From the NCBI RefSeq assembly GCF_937919355.1, contig NZ_CALFSA010000037.1, positions 1 through 29,848 of the forward strand: DNA of 29,848 nucleotides, written 5' to 3'. Under the pieces are notes generated by a model. That model ran no database searches. It was not told where the DNA came from and saw only the letters and a list, made by a program, of their open reading frames with translations. Shown here one piece after another: positions 22,079 to 29,848 of the stretch. The position numbers and the translations under genes were made by a program. Every line of letters begins with the position of its first letter. Within the stretch, counting starts at the first letter, position 1. The DNA is from an uncultured Methanofollis sp. Its GTDB lineage: Archaea > Halobacteriota > Methanomicrobia > Methanomicrobiales > Methanofollaceae.

Positions 22079-22429
22079 TTGAAGATTGGACATTCCCTTT
22101 TGATATGGATCTGCCTCTGCATGGTCGCGGGGACTGCCGGGTGCACGGCAATAGGTTTCGGGGACGTGCGCTATGCAGACGGCGACCTGCAGGTTACGGT
22201 CGATAACCCCTCGGGAGCGGTGAACGGTACGGTCCAGGTGACGGTCTTTGAGACCCGTGACCTCAAGCAGACGGAGGTGGCGAAGATCGCCCGTGCAGAA
22301 ACCCTGCCCGCCGGTACGACGACCCTGACCTTCCCGATAGACCTCTCGCCGGGAGACTACAAGATCTACCTGTATTTCATGAAAGGCACCGAGAGGACAG
22401 TGTCTGTGATCAAGGACATCCAGGTGTGA
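22079..22429 (+). CDS. Small exported lipoprotein
   Basis: A 116-residue protein of unknown function. It starts with a signal peptide (SLLIWICLCMVAGTAGC) with lipidation predicted at C22 (lipobox TAGC). The mature part is an immunoglobulin-like beta sandwich by appearance: VRYADGDLQVTVDNPSGAVN, GTVQVTVFETRDLKQTEVAK, LPAGTTTLTFPIDLSPGDYK and IYLYFMKGTERTVSVIKDIQ. The start is TTG 22079, with GGTGG five bases upstream; no ATG is available before the signal sequence. It is separated by only three bases from the adenine deaminase gene, so they are probably co-transcribed, although a functional link between a surface lipoprotein and a cytoplasmic deaminase is not obvious. Confidence 0.78.
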   Translation: MKIGHSLLIWICLCMVAGTAGCTAIGFGDVRYADGDLQVTVDNPSGAVNGTVQVTVFETRDLKQTEVAKIARAETLPAGTTTLTFPIDLSPGDYKIYLYFMKGTERTVSVIKDIQV

Positions 22430-22432
22430 GAG

Positions 22433-24088
22433 ATGGGACGGGTTCTCAGGGTGGCGCAGGGCCATGAACCTGCCGACCGCCTCTTCACGCATCTTTTCCT
22501 CTATAACCCCTTCTCCTGCTCCTGGGCCGAGACCTCCTTTGCAGTCGCCGACGGCATCGTCGTCGGGACAGGCGAATACGAGGCGAGGGAGACCGTCGAC
22601 CTCGGCGGGGCGCGGGTGGTCCCCGGCCTCATCGACGCCCACGCTCATATCGAGAGTTCTCTCCTGGTGCCCGGCGAGTACGCCCGGTGCGTCGTCCCCC
22701 ACGGCACGACGACGGCCGTCGCCGACCCCCATGAGATCGCGAATGTCTCAGGTATCGAGGGACTTGAGTTTATGCTCGCCGAAGGGAGAGAGGCGGGGAT
22801 GTCCATCCTCCTCACTCTCCCGTCCTGCGTCCCGGCCACGCCCCTCGACATCGGCGGGGCCGAACTCTCTGCCGACGACCTTGCGGCATACGCGGACGCC
22901 GAGGGTGTCGTGGGCCTCGGCGAGGTGATGAACGTCCCCGGCGTCCTCGCGGGAGACCCGGAGGTCGGGAAGAAGATCGGGCTCTGTGCCGTGCGGGACG
23001 GTCACGCCCCCCTCCTCTCGGGCAAACCCCTCAACGCCTACGTGCTTGCCGGCATCCAGAGCGACCACGAGTGCACGGCATGCGCGGAGGCCGAGGAGAA
23101 ACTGAAACTCGGGATGTACATCATGATGCGCGAGGGCTCGACCGAGCAGAACATCACGGCCCTCGCCCCCCTGCTGACGCCGTGCACGGCGGCACGCTGC
23201 TGCCTGGCGACAGACGACCGCCACGCCGACATGCTCGTCTCTGCGGGGCACATCGACGATGCCGTGAGGAAACTCGTGAAAGCCGGTGTGTCCCTGGAGA
23301 CCGCCCTCCGTGCGGCGACCCTGACGGCGGCAGAGCGTTTCCACCTCGACGACAGGGGTGCGATCGCACCCGGGCGGCGTGCCGACTTCTGCGTCCTCGC
23401 GGAGGGCGAGGTCTTCAGAGTGAAAGAGACCTATATTCTCGGCAAAAAATACGAAGACCCCGGCTTCAGGCAACCTCTCTGCCCGCGGCCGCGGTTCACC
23501 TGCCCTGTGCCGGCTCCAGAAGACCTCGCGGTCGGGGGACCGGGCAGGGCGCATGTGATCGGTATTGTCCCCGGACAGATCGTCACCGAGTCCCTCTCCC
23601 TGGAGGTGACAGACGTCCCTGACCTGGAGAGGGACATCCTCAAGGTCGTCGTCTGCGACCGTTACCGCGGCACGGGGTGCGGTGTCGGCCTGGTCCACGG
23701 CCTCGGCCTGAAGGACGGGGCGATCGCAACAAGCGTCTCTCACGATGCCCACAATGTCATCGCCGCCGGTGTCACCGACGCCGATATCATCAGGGCGATC
23801 AGGGAGGTCGTCGGGCACAGAGGCGCGATGACCGCGGTGAGAGGCGGTGCGGTCACCACCCTGCCCCTTGCCTGTGGCGGCCTGATGGCGACAATGCCCT
23901 ACCCTGAGGTCTGCGAGGCGCTAAAGCGCCTTTCTGCGGAGACGAAGGCGATGGGGGCGGTGGACCACCCCTTCATGTACCTCTCCTTCCTGGCCCTCAC
24001 CGTGATCCCGCACCTGCGGGTGACGACGCGGGGGGTCTTCGACGCCGACGCCTTCAGGGACGTCCCGCTCTTTTCGGAGGAACCATGA
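22433..24088 (+). CDS. ade: Adenine deaminase
   Basis: Amidohydrolase-fold enzyme converting adenine to hypoxanthine and ammonia in purine salvage. The 551 residues include the metal motif GLIDAHAHIESSLL (H70, H72), VVPHGTTTAVADPHEIANV, GEVMNVPGVL, HAPLLSGKPLNAYVLAGIQS with SDHE, and LATDDRHADML. They also include the C-terminal block SVSHDAHNVIAAG plus GGLMATMPYPEV, which is typical of Ade and distinguishes it from other amidohydrolases. The start ATG 22433 follows the lipoprotein stop by three bases, with GTGAGAG upstream. The stop overlaps the ATG of the methanogenesis marker 8 gene (ATGA), so the two are translationally coupled. All metal-ligand residues expected for the family appear present. 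Confidence 0.95.
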   Translation: MGRVLRVAQGHEPADRLFTHLFLYNPFSCSWAETSFAVADGIVVGTGEYEARETVDLGGARVVPGLIDAHAHIESSLLVPGEYARCVVPHGTTTAVADPHEIANVSGIEGLEFMLAEGREAGMSILLTLPSCVPATPLDIGGAELSADDLAAYADAEGVVGLGEVMNVPGVLAGDPEVGKKIGLCAVRDGHAPLLSGKPLNAYVLAGIQSDHECTACAEAEEKLKLGMYIMMREGSTEQNITALAPLLTPCTAARCCLATDDRHADMLVSAGHIDDAVRKLVKAGVSLETALRAATLTAAERFHLDDRGAIAPGRRADFCVLAEGEVFRVKETYILGKKYEDPGFRQPLCPRPRFTCPVPAPEDLAVGGPGRAHVIGIVPGQIVTESLSLEVTDVPDLERDILKVVVCDRYRGTGCGVGLVHGLGLKDGAIATSVSHDAHNVIAAGVTDADIIRAIREVVGHRGAMTAVRGGAVTTLPLACGGLMATMPYPEVCEALKRLSAETKAMGAVDHPFMYLSFLALTVIPHLRVTTRGVFDADAFRDVPLFSEEP

Positions 24089-24936
24089 AGGACGAGCATA
24101 TCCTTGAGGCGATCGGGAAGACGAGGGTCGTGGTGCGGGACGGCAGGGTCGTCGAGGTCGGGCGACCCCTGATCCGCTCCTGCCCTCTTGCGGAGAAGTT
24201 CTCCTGCCCTGTCCACGAGATGACGGAAGGGGCGATCAGGGCGAATATCGAGGAGAGGATGCGGGCCTTCGGCATGTGCACGCCCGACCGCCAGGTGACC
24301 GACAGATCCGACTTCGTTCTCTTCGGGGCGTCCGAGTTGATCTCGTCGGCCCTCAGGAACGGGCTTGTGCGCTCGGCTGTCATCGTCTGCGACGGCGCCG
24401 GCACAGTGGTCGTCACCGCGCCCGACCTGGTGCAGGGCATCGGCGGCCGGGTCTCCGGGATCATCGCGACCTCCCCGATACCGCAGGTGATCAGGAGGAT
24501 CGAAGACCTCGGCGGCCGCGTGCTCGACCCGGCGACGGCGCGGATCGACATGCCCGCCGGTGCGGCACTCGCCCGCGACCTCGGCCTCTCTCCGGCGGCA
24601 GTCACGGTTGCGACCGCGGACGATGCGGAAGCAGTGCGGGCCGCACACCCGGACGCCCTGATCATCGCCGTCCACACGACCGGCGTCTCTGGAGAGGAGG
24701 CGCGGCGCCTTGCGGCCGTCGCCGACCTGGTGACGGCCTGCGCCTCGGCCGCAGTCCGGGAGGAGGCCGGGCCCCGCGCCCTCCTCCAGGCAGGCACGGC
24801 GGTGCCGGTCTTTGCGATGACCCCCTCAGGCAAGAGGGTGGTGCTCGCAAAACTCCAGGAGACGGACAGGCAGGTGCTGGTCAGCGGGAAGGCGCTGCCC
24901 GCGGCGGGCGGGCGGGACCCCGAACCCCTGGTCTGA
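24085..24936 (+). CDS. Methanogenesis marker 8 protein (DUF2099)
   Basis: A 283-residue protein of the DUF2099 family, known as methanogenesis marker protein 8 because it is found in methanogens. Its reaction is unknown to me. Recognisable segments are MKDEHILEAIGKTRVVVRDG, EVGRPLIRSCPLAEKF, MTEGAIRANIEERMRAFGMC followed by TPDR, LFGASELISSALRNG, SGIIATSPIPQVIRRIEDLG, HTTGVSGEEARRLA and AVFAMTPSGKRVVL-like residues near the end. Conserved cysteines occur at C33, C41 and C64. The gene overlaps ade by four bases, so the two proteins are made together. Its stop lies 26 bases from the converging DUF1624 gene. It supports the methanogen assignment of the whole window. Confidence 0.9.
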   Translation: MKDEHILEAIGKTRVVVRDGRVVEVGRPLIRSCPLAEKFSCPVHEMTEGAIRANIEERMRAFGMCTPDRQVTDRSDFVLFGASELISSALRNGLVRSAVIVCDGAGTVVVTAPDLVQGIGGRVSGIIATSPIPQVIRRIEDLGGRVLDPATARIDMPAGAALARDLGLSPAAVTVATADDAEAVRAAHPDALIIAVHTTGVSGEEARRLAAVADLVTACASAAVREEAGPRALLQAGTAVPVFAMTPSGKRVVLAKLQETDRQVLVSGKALPAAGGRDPEPLV

Positions 24937-24962
24937 TCTTTTCTCAGGACCCGTTCCTTCCT

Positions 24963-25748
24963 TCACCCGGTCGCGGCCATGACGAGGAGGAGGACCGCCA
25001 CGATCACCGGCTGGTGGAGGAGGTAGACCGCAAGCGAGTTCCTGCCCATCACGCAGAGGGCGTCCACGCACTTCCCCCCCATCGCCGGGACGCTGAACCG
25101 GCGTCTCCCCCCGGGATAGAGGACGAAACCGATGGCCATGCCGATGAGGGCCACGCCGAGCCAGGGGACAAGGGGGACATAGTCGACGCTGTAAAAATCG
25201 GCCGGGTGGATGCCGAGGGGTATGAGCCAGTACGGCCCGGCGATCTGGCTGAAAGGCACGGCGGCAAGGATGATCGCGGCGCCGACGAGGAGGTTCCCCC
25301 TTCCGAACCGCAGGAAGAAGGGGGCGGTGATGATGGCGAAGCCGATGAGGTGGAGAATGCCGAAGACGATGAAGCCCTCGCCGAGGAAGAGCCAGGTGAC
25401 AAGGGTGGCAAGCATGCCGAAGAGAAAGATCTTCCCGCCGCGCCGTGCATACCCGGCCCGGAGCGAGAGCCCGCTCATCTTCGACCGTCTCCTCTCGTAA
25501 CTGATCGGGAGGGAGAGACCGGCGAGGGCGATGAAGAGAGTGGCGGTGGCAAGGGCGAAGTAGCGCCAGAACCCGCCCAGCACATCGACGGCGGCGATCC
25601 CGAAGAACCAGAGGTCGAAGAGGACGTGGTAGACCACCATCATGACGATGGCGATCCCCCGCAGGAGATCGATCTCAAGGAAGCGCCGTGACGACGAGTG
25701 CGTGGAGAAGACCTGTCCCCATCTCAGGGCACATGACCGTGCGTCCAT
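24963..25748 (-). CDS. DUF1624 (heparan-alpha-glucosaminide N-acetyltransferase-like) membrane protein
   Basis: A 261-residue polytopic membrane protein of the DUF1624/acyltransferase-3-like group. Relatives in this superfamily move acyl groups onto sugars at the membrane; no specific substrate is shown here. The family hallmark is FLEIDLLRGIAIVMMVVYHVLFDLWFF near residues 23-49, with the histidine following the first helix. About seven hydrophobic segments follow, and the C-terminal block MGRNSLAVYLLHQPVIVAVLLL is also typical. ATG 25748 has GAGAGGAT six bases upstream, which supports the start. The gene converges with methanogenesis marker 8 and is divergent from the large sensor kinase. 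A role in modifying the surface glycans or exported sugars of the cell is plausible but inferred. Confidence 0.82.
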   Translation of the reverse strand: MDARSCALRWGQVFSTHSSSRRFLEIDLLRGIAIVMMVVYHVLFDLWFFGIAAVDVLGGFWRYFALATATLFIALAGLSLPISYERRRSKMSGLSLRAGYARRGGKIFLFGMLATLVTWLFLGEGFIVFGILHLIGFAIITAPFFLRFGRGNLLVGAAIILAAVPFSQIAGPYWLIPLGIHPADFYSVDYVPLVPWLGVALIGMAIGFVLYPGGRRRFSVPAMGGKCVDALCVMGRNSLAVYLLHQPVIVAVLLLVMAATG

Positions 25749-25885
25749 GTTTATCCTCTCATTTCCCCCCGGTTCTCTTTCCGAATACTATTGATATCAG
25801 GACATCTTAAGGTGCCCCGTCTATCGTGCGGGGTAAACTGCAGGGGTCGATGACAGGTACGGAATGGTGCCGGACAGAATGGAAT

Positions 25886-25911
25886 TCCATATATACTGTA
25901 AAAAATATATC
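25886..25911 (+). promoter_or_regulatory. AT-rich promoter region of the large sensor kinase
   Basis: Two TATA-like elements, CCATATATAC and AAAAATATAT, lie about 78 and 63 bases before ATG 25969. Either would give a leader of roughly 35-50 bases containing the GGGAG ribosome site. Confidence 0.4.
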
Positions 25912-25968
25912 GCACGGTGGTGAAAGAGAAAATCACTGTTCATCAACTTGTTTTCTCGGGAGAAATCA

Positions 25969-28900
25969 ATGATAAGTCTTCTGCTGGTAGACGACGAACC
26001 TGCCCTCCTCGATATCGGCAGGGTGTTTCTGGAAGAGAGTGGCGACCTTCGCGTTGACATAGCCACAACAGTTACAGAAGCACTGGATAAACTCCGGGAA
26101 GGCAGGTATGAGGCCGTCGTCTCAGACTATGATATGCCTGATATGGACGGGATCACCTTCCTCAAGGAGGTCCGTCTCTGCCGTCCCGACCTCCCATTTA
26201 TCCTATTCACGGGGAAAGGACGGGAAAAAGTTGTCATAGACGCCCTGAACAGCGGAGCCGACTTTTATCTCCAGAAAGGAGGCGACCCCGTAGCCCAGTT
26301 CACGGAGTTGTCCCACAAGGTCCAGCAGGCAGTACGAAGGAGAAGAATGGAGTGCGAACTCCGGAAGTCTGAGAAAAATTACCGTGAACTTGTCGACAAC
26401 CTCCCGGAGATCTTCTTCAAAACAGACGTCAATGGAAATCTTATCTATATCAATCGCAGGGGTCTCGAAGCCCTGAACCTGCCGGAACATACGGCACTGG
26501 GGAAACCATGGTATCTCCATATCCTCCCAGATGACCGGCGAGACGCAGAGGAGGCATGGGACCGCCTGGTACGCACTGACACCCGGGTGCAGGGCCTTGA
26601 GGTCCGGGTCCTGACCCTGTCAGGGAAAGAGGAAACAATGCCAGTCCTTTTGAACCTTACACCCATCATGGACGATACCGGTCATATCCTTGGGGCACAG
26701 GGCATTGCAGTCGACATATCCTGGAAAAAGCAGACTGAATCAGCACTTCATGAAGCCGAAGCACGTTACCGTATCATTGCCGAGGGGATTGCCGACGGCG
26801 TGACCACCGCAGATCTGGAAGGTGTCATCACCTATGCCTCCCCTTCGATGACTTCTATCACCGGATACGGGATCGGAGAGATTGTTGGTCATTTCTTCCG
26901 CGAGTTTGTTGCCGAAGAGGACCGGGGCATAATCGACACCTGTTTCCGGAAAACTCTCCGGGAGGGAGAGAAATTTGACAGGCTCAGGATCAGGGTGAAG
27001 AGGAAAGATGGAGTCTCTATCGACGGCGAGATCAACGGTGGCCCGATACTGCGGGACGGCGCGGTGATCGGTGCACAGAGTGTCATGCGGGATATCACCC
27101 AGCAGGTGCAGATCGAGAAGGCCATCAGGGAGAGTGAAGAGTGGCTAAATGTCACCCTCCACTCCATCGGTGACGGAGTCATCGTTACCAATGCAGACGG
27201 GCGGGTGAAACTCATCAACACCATGGCCGAGTCCCTGACCGGGTGGCAGGAGGAAGAAGCGATAGGCAGACCTCTTACCGACGTCTTCTGTATAATTGAT
27301 GAGAGGACATCCCGTGTCCTTATAGACCCTGTCCTGAGTGTGACCAGACCTGATAGTCCCGGTCTTTCTCCGGACAACACCATCCTTGTCTCCCGCGACG
27401 CCGTAAACCGGGTGATCGCCAGCAATGCCGCACCTGTCATGGACAAGACCGGCACGGTACTGGGTACGGTGCTGGTCTTCCGTGACGTCACGGCAGAAAA
27501 AAATGCGGAGGAGGTCAGACGTCGCCTTGCGGCCATTGTCGAATCATCGGACGATGCGATCTTCGGGACGACGGTGGAGGGGTACATCACGGACTGGAAC
27601 CGCGGGGCCACACGGATATATGGATACGCCGGTTATGAGGTAACAGGATGTCACGTCTCCATGCTCGCCCCCCCTGAGCGCCGCGAAGAGTTCATGGATG
27701 CAATACGAGAGATCACCAGAGCCGGCCATAAGAACTCCTTTGAGACGGTCAGGGTGAGGAAGGACGGGAAAGAGATCGTTCTTGCCGTTACAATATCCCC
27801 GATCCGTGACGAAGACGGGACAATTATGGGGTTCTCCACCATCTCACGAGACATCACCAGTCGCAAGGAGGCGGAGCAGGCACTCAACAAGAGCAGGGAA
27901 AGACTGGAACAGGTCGTCGAGGGAGTGAAACTCGGTACATGGGAGTGGGACGTCCCTACAGGGAAAGTCGCATTCAACCGGCACCTTGCCGCCATGCTCG
28001 GTTATCCACCTGATTGCCAGGAGGCAGACGCACGGGCGATCGGCACGCTGGTCTCTGAGGCAGATTATGTCCCTGTAAAAGAGGCTGTTGTTGCCGCACT
28101 GAAGGGGGTGTCTCCCATCTTTGTAAAGGAGGTACATCTCACGGGCGATATGGGCCGTACCGTGCTGCTCCAGGCCAGGGGGACTGTGGTCGAGAGAGAC
28201 GATGCCGGTCGTCCTGCACGCCTGAGCGGTATCTGTCAGGACATCTCCGAGATCCGCGGATATCAGGAGGCCCTGAAGAAGGCAAACAAAAAACTCAACC
28301 TCCTGAACAGCATCACCCGCCACGACCTGCTCAACCAGACGACGGCATTGCAGGGGTACATGACCCTGATCAATCGTGCAGTCGGCGACGGAGAACCTGT
28401 AGTCAGGAATTATCTCCGTGTCTGCAGCGATCTGATCGGCAGGGTTCAGCGTCAGGTTGTCTTTACGCGTGATTATGAGAGCATGGGTGTGAATGCCCCG
28501 ACATGGCAGAATGTTGGAGATATGGTGAGAAAAGCGTCTGCCAATCTGTCTCTGGGTACGAGAAAGGTATCCATCACCGTCGAGACGGGGGATGTCGAAG
28601 TCTACGCTGACCCTATGTTTGAAAAAGTGCTCTTTAATATTTTTGAAAATGCTCTCAGGCACGGTGAACGGGTGACCGAGATCAGGGTGTCTTTCTGTGA
28701 GATCGGGAAGCAGGGCGTCATCACCGTCGAGGACAACGGCACCGGCATTGCCAGGGATATCAGGGACAAGATCTTTCTGGCCGGTTATGGAAAGAACACG
28801 GGATATGGCCTATTTCTTGCAAAGGAGATCCTCGACCTCACCGGGATCGGGATCTCCGAGACTGGTGGGGGAGGGGCAGGCGCGAGGTTTGAGATGACGG

Positions 28901-28971
28901 TGCCGGAGAGGGGGTACAGGAGGATGCAGGGGTCAGGCACGCCGCCCGGATGTTCAGGGGAGGAGCGTTAG
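25969..28971 (+). CDS. Response-regulator/five-PAS hybrid histidine kinase
   Basis: A 1000-residue cytoplasmic signal protein. It starts with a receiver domain (about 1-120: acidic pair D8/D9 in LLVDDEP, phosphoacceptor D53 in VVSDYDMPDMDG, T81 and K103 in FILFTGKG and LQKGG). Five PAS/PAC units follow at about 138-255, 262-380, 386-515, 522-640 and 648-765. The kinase core has H785 in SITRHDLLNQ, N894 in FNIFENALRHG, G1 VEDNGTGI and G2 YGKNTGYGLFLAKEIL. No transmembrane segment is seen. GGGAG stands seven bases before ATG 25969; the in-frame TTG 25948 is rejected. The receiver placed before the sensors suggests that another kinase feeds this one. The core closely resembles the kinase at 10383. 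The last 18 bases overlap the converging gene. Confidence 0.9.
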   Translation: MISLLLVDDEPALLDIGRVFLEESGDLRVDIATTVTEALDKLREGRYEAVVSDYDMPDMDGITFLKEVRLCRPDLPFILFTGKGREKVVIDALNSGADFYLQKGGDPVAQFTELSHKVQQAVRRRRMECELRKSEKNYRELVDNLPEIFFKTDVNGNLIYINRRGLEALNLPEHTALGKPWYLHILPDDRRDAEEAWDRLVRTDTRVQGLEVRVLTLSGKEETMPVLLNLTPIMDDTGHILGAQGIAVDISWKKQTESALHEAEARYRIIAEGIADGVTTADLEGVITYASPSMTSITGYGIGEIVGHFFREFVAEEDRGIIDTCFRKTLREGEKFDRLRIRVKRKDGVSIDGEINGGPILRDGAVIGAQSVMRDITQQVQIEKAIRESEEWLNVTLHSIGDGVIVTNADGRVKLINTMAESLTGWQEEEAIGRPLTDVFCIIDERTSRVLIDPVLSVTRPDSPGLSPDNTILVSRDAVNRVIASNAAPVMDKTGTVLGTVLVFRDVTAEKNAEEVRRRLAAIVESSDDAIFGTTVEGYITDWNRGATRIYGYAGYEVTGCHVSMLAPPERREEFMDAIREITRAGHKNSFETVRVRKDGKEIVLAVTISPIRDEDGTIMGFSTISRDITSRKEAEQALNKSRERLEQVVEGVKLGTWEWDVPTGKVAFNRHLAAMLGYPPDCQEADARAIGTLVSEADYVPVKEAVVAALKGVSPIFVKEVHLTGDMGRTVLLQARGTVVERDDAGRPARLSGICQDISEIRGYQEALKKANKKLNLLNSITRHDLLNQTTALQGYMTLINRAVGDGEPVVRNYLRVCSDLIGRVQRQVVFTRDYESMGVNAPTWQNVGDMVRKASANLSLGTRKVSITVETGDVEVYADPMFEKVLFNIFENALRHGERVTEIRVSFCEIGKQGVITVEDNGTGIARDIRDKIFLAGYGKNTGYGLFLAKEILDLTGIGISETGGGGAGARFEMTVPERGYRRMQGSGTPPGCSGEER

Positions 28972-29502
28972 GACACACCCTGCCACAAGGGGTATGACAA
29001 GGTTGTCGTCGATAGGGGAGAGGAGTTCGGCAAGAGTTGCGATGGCGGCGACAACGAATGCGGCGGGAAGCGACAGCACCGGCAGGAGGACGAAGAAGAG
29101 TGCGAAAAAACCTGCACTCGAACCTTCGAGGGTTTTTCCGTTGATGATCCGGTGCTTCCCGAAACGGAGGCCGGCGAGGGTGGCAACCGAGTCGAGGACG
29201 GTCAGCGAGAGGACGGCGACGAAGGCGACCTGCGGTGTGAAGGCCACCGAGCAGAAGAGGGCGCTTGCAACAAAGTAGACCGTGCCTTTTCCCGGGAAGA
29301 CGTTCTCTCTCTCAAGGGCGCCGATGATCTCGGTGATGCCGGGGACATACCAGCCGCGCAGGAGTGCCTCGATGAGCATGAGGCCGCCAAGAAGTCCCGA
29401 CGCGTAGATGAATACGGCAAGGCCGGGCACAGGTACGAGGAGGATGGATGCGATGCCCAGACCGAAGACGAGGTGGACTACCTGGCGGCCGTACTCGTGC
29501 AT
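28954..29502 (-). CDS. Dolichol kinase/phosphatidate cytidylyltransferase-like membrane protein
   Basis: A 182-residue membrane protein with about six hydrophobic segments, similar to SEC59/DgkA-like CTP-dependent kinases of polyprenols or diacylglycerol. The first segment starts HEYGRQVVHLVFGLGIAS, typical of this family's RK..H N-terminus. The motif LRFGKHRIINGKTLEGSSAGF (about residues 122-142) matches the CTP-binding GK(K)TLEGS block. Its ending PIDDNLVIPLVAG carries the DD(N/D)L motif also expected. In archaea such an enzyme could phosphorylate dolichol for protein glycosylation; the substrate is inferred. A TATA-like AATTTATCC centred near 29529 predicts transcription starting at about ATG 29502, so the message is probably leaderless. 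The C-terminal 18 bases overlap the sensor kinase. Confidence 0.85.
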   Translation of the reverse strand: MHEYGRQVVHLVFGLGIASILLVPVPGLAVFIYASGLLGGLMLIEALLRGWYVPGITEIIGALERENVFPGKGTVYFVASALFCSVAFTPQVAFVAVLSLTVLDSVATLAGLRFGKHRIINGKTLEGSSAGFFALFFVLLPVLSLPAAFVVAAIATLAELLSPIDDNLVIPLVAGCVLTLLP

Positions 29503-29523
29503 GCCCTGCGTGGCATGTGAAAG

Positions 29524-29533
29524 GATAAATTCC
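29524..29533 (-). promoter_or_regulatory. TATA-like element of the dolichol kinase-like gene
   Basis: The minus strand reads GGAATTTATCC, centred about 27 bases before ATG 29502. This spacing is the one expected for leaderless archaeal messages. Confidence 0.45.
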
Positions 29534-29588
29534 TGTGGATCACCTCTTTCGAAGGATTAATCCCCTTCACAACAAAAAATTGTGAGGT

Positions 29589-29777
29589 ATGGCTGAAGAT
29601 ATCTATGAGGAGGTCGTCTGCAACCACTGCGGTGGTCTCGGGTGCACCAACTGCGACCGCACCGGCAGGGTGCTTGTGCGACGGCCTGCAAAACGCTGCG
29701 GACGGTGCGACGGTGTCGGTTGCATCTACTGCGGCTACACGGGATGGGAAGGCGTGAAGGGGAAGTACGAGGAGTAA
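29589..29777 (+). CDS. Small DnaJ-type double zinc-finger protein
   Basis: A 62-residue protein that is almost entirely metal site. Two repeated units are seen. The first is C11-x2-C14-x4-C19-x2-C22 (CNHCGGLGCTNC) followed by DRTG, and the second is C37-x2-C40-x4-C45-x2-C48 (CGRCDGVGCIYC) followed by GYTG. The CxxCxGxG pattern is that of DnaJ cysteine-rich domains, here in a shortened form. It is likely to bind two zinc ions. No partner is adjacent, and it is divergent from the dolichol kinase-like gene. ATG 29589 is preceded by TGTGAGGT, with little spacing, so translation may start on a very short leader. The TTAATCC element near 29553-29560 could be its TATA region. Function unknown; RNA or protein binding is typical of such folds. 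Confidence 0.8.
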   Translation: MAEDIYEEVVCNHCGGLGCTNCDRTGRVLVRRPAKRCGRCDGVGCIYCGYTGWEGVKGKYEE

Positions 29778-29785
29778 AGCCACAC

Positions 29786-29795
29786 TTTTTTTTTG
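29786..29795 (+). terminator. T-run terminator after the zinc-finger gene
   Basis: A run of nine or ten T residues follows the stop codon of the zinc-finger gene by about ten bases. Nothing else is recognised in the remaining 50 bases of the window. Confidence 0.6.
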
Positions 29796-29848
29796 TCGGG
29801 CGGGATTTCTGTATTCTCCGTGAGAGTACGCCGCCGTCGGACGCTCGG

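Noticed and set aside
24276..25691. 471-codon plus-strand frame spanning marker 8 and the DUF1624 gene
   Set aside because: It runs across two real genes in wrong frames and ends in highly acidic low-complexity sequence typical of antisense to membrane genes.
1..29848. CRISPR arrays, insertion sequences, tRNA or rRNA genes
   Set aside because: No regularly spaced repeats, transposase motifs with terminal repeats, cloverleaf-like sequences or rRNA segments were noticed by reading. A dedicated search could still find a diverged tRNA.

Overview
The window looks like chromosomal DNA of a GC-rich methanogenic archaeon, most likely order Methanomicrobiales (a Methanofollis/Methanoculleus-like organism). 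The evidence is a DUF2099 'methanogenesis marker 8' gene, an archaeal Cdc48 ATPase, an archaeal RecJ-like DHH protein with S1 and OB domains, a DUF3821-type surface protein, PAS-rich histidine kinases of the Methanomicrobia kind, TATA-type promoters, and T-run terminators. The taxon is inferred from gene content. No rRNA, tRNA, CRISPR array, insertion sequence or replication origin was recognised.

Layout. 1-1842: gluconeogenic pair on the minus strand (class I fructose-1,6-bisphosphatase, cut by the window edge, and archaeal class I fructose-bisphosphate aldolase). 2003-5991: 5-formyl-THF cyclo-ligase family protein, Cdc48/p97-type AAA ATPase and a membrane-anchored TPR protein, all on plus. 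6105-8653: a less orderly accessory stretch with a carboxymuconolactone-decarboxylase-family protein, a 350-bp gene-poor gap, a toxin-antitoxin-like pair whose GNAT toxin appears truncated, a possible tiny gene, and an uncharacterised anchored extracytoplasmic protein. 8841-11681: ThiC-family radical SAM enzyme divergent from a membrane histidine kinase, with nested inverted repeats between them. 11790-12230: TPR lipoprotein on minus. 12354-16586: a tightly packed plus-strand operon: NrdG-like radical SAM activase, UPF0200 P-loop kinase-like protein, TIM-barrel sugar-phosphate isomerase/endonuclease-like protein, ribonuclease Z, and a duplicated MgtE-type cation transporter. Next come a duplicated PhoU/TrkA-C protein (probable transporter partner) and the S1-OB-DHH-DHHA1 nuclease-like protein. 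19812-22429: surface protein, two very small conserved-looking proteins, a COG2229-like small GTPase and a small lipoprotein. 22433-24936: adenine deaminase overlapping methanogenesis marker 8. 24963-29848: DUF1624 membrane acyltransferase-like protein, a 1000-residue receiver-PAS5-histidine kinase, a dolichol kinase/CTP-transferase-like membrane protein and a small double zinc-ribbon protein.

How the genes relate. Most are housekeeping: gluconeogenesis, one-carbon metabolism, protein unfolding, thiamine or cobamide-base synthesis, RNA 3' processing, cation homeostasis and purine salvage. The two histidine kinases share one kinase core but differ in sensor parts. The points most worth a second look are the truncated GNAT toxin locus, the ThiC-family protein with a CX2CX3C cluster motif, the repeats upstream of it, the RNase Z start site (its Shine-Dalgarno points to an ATA), and the operon pairing of MgtE with a PhoU/TrkA-C protein. 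No clearly novel multi-gene system was found.
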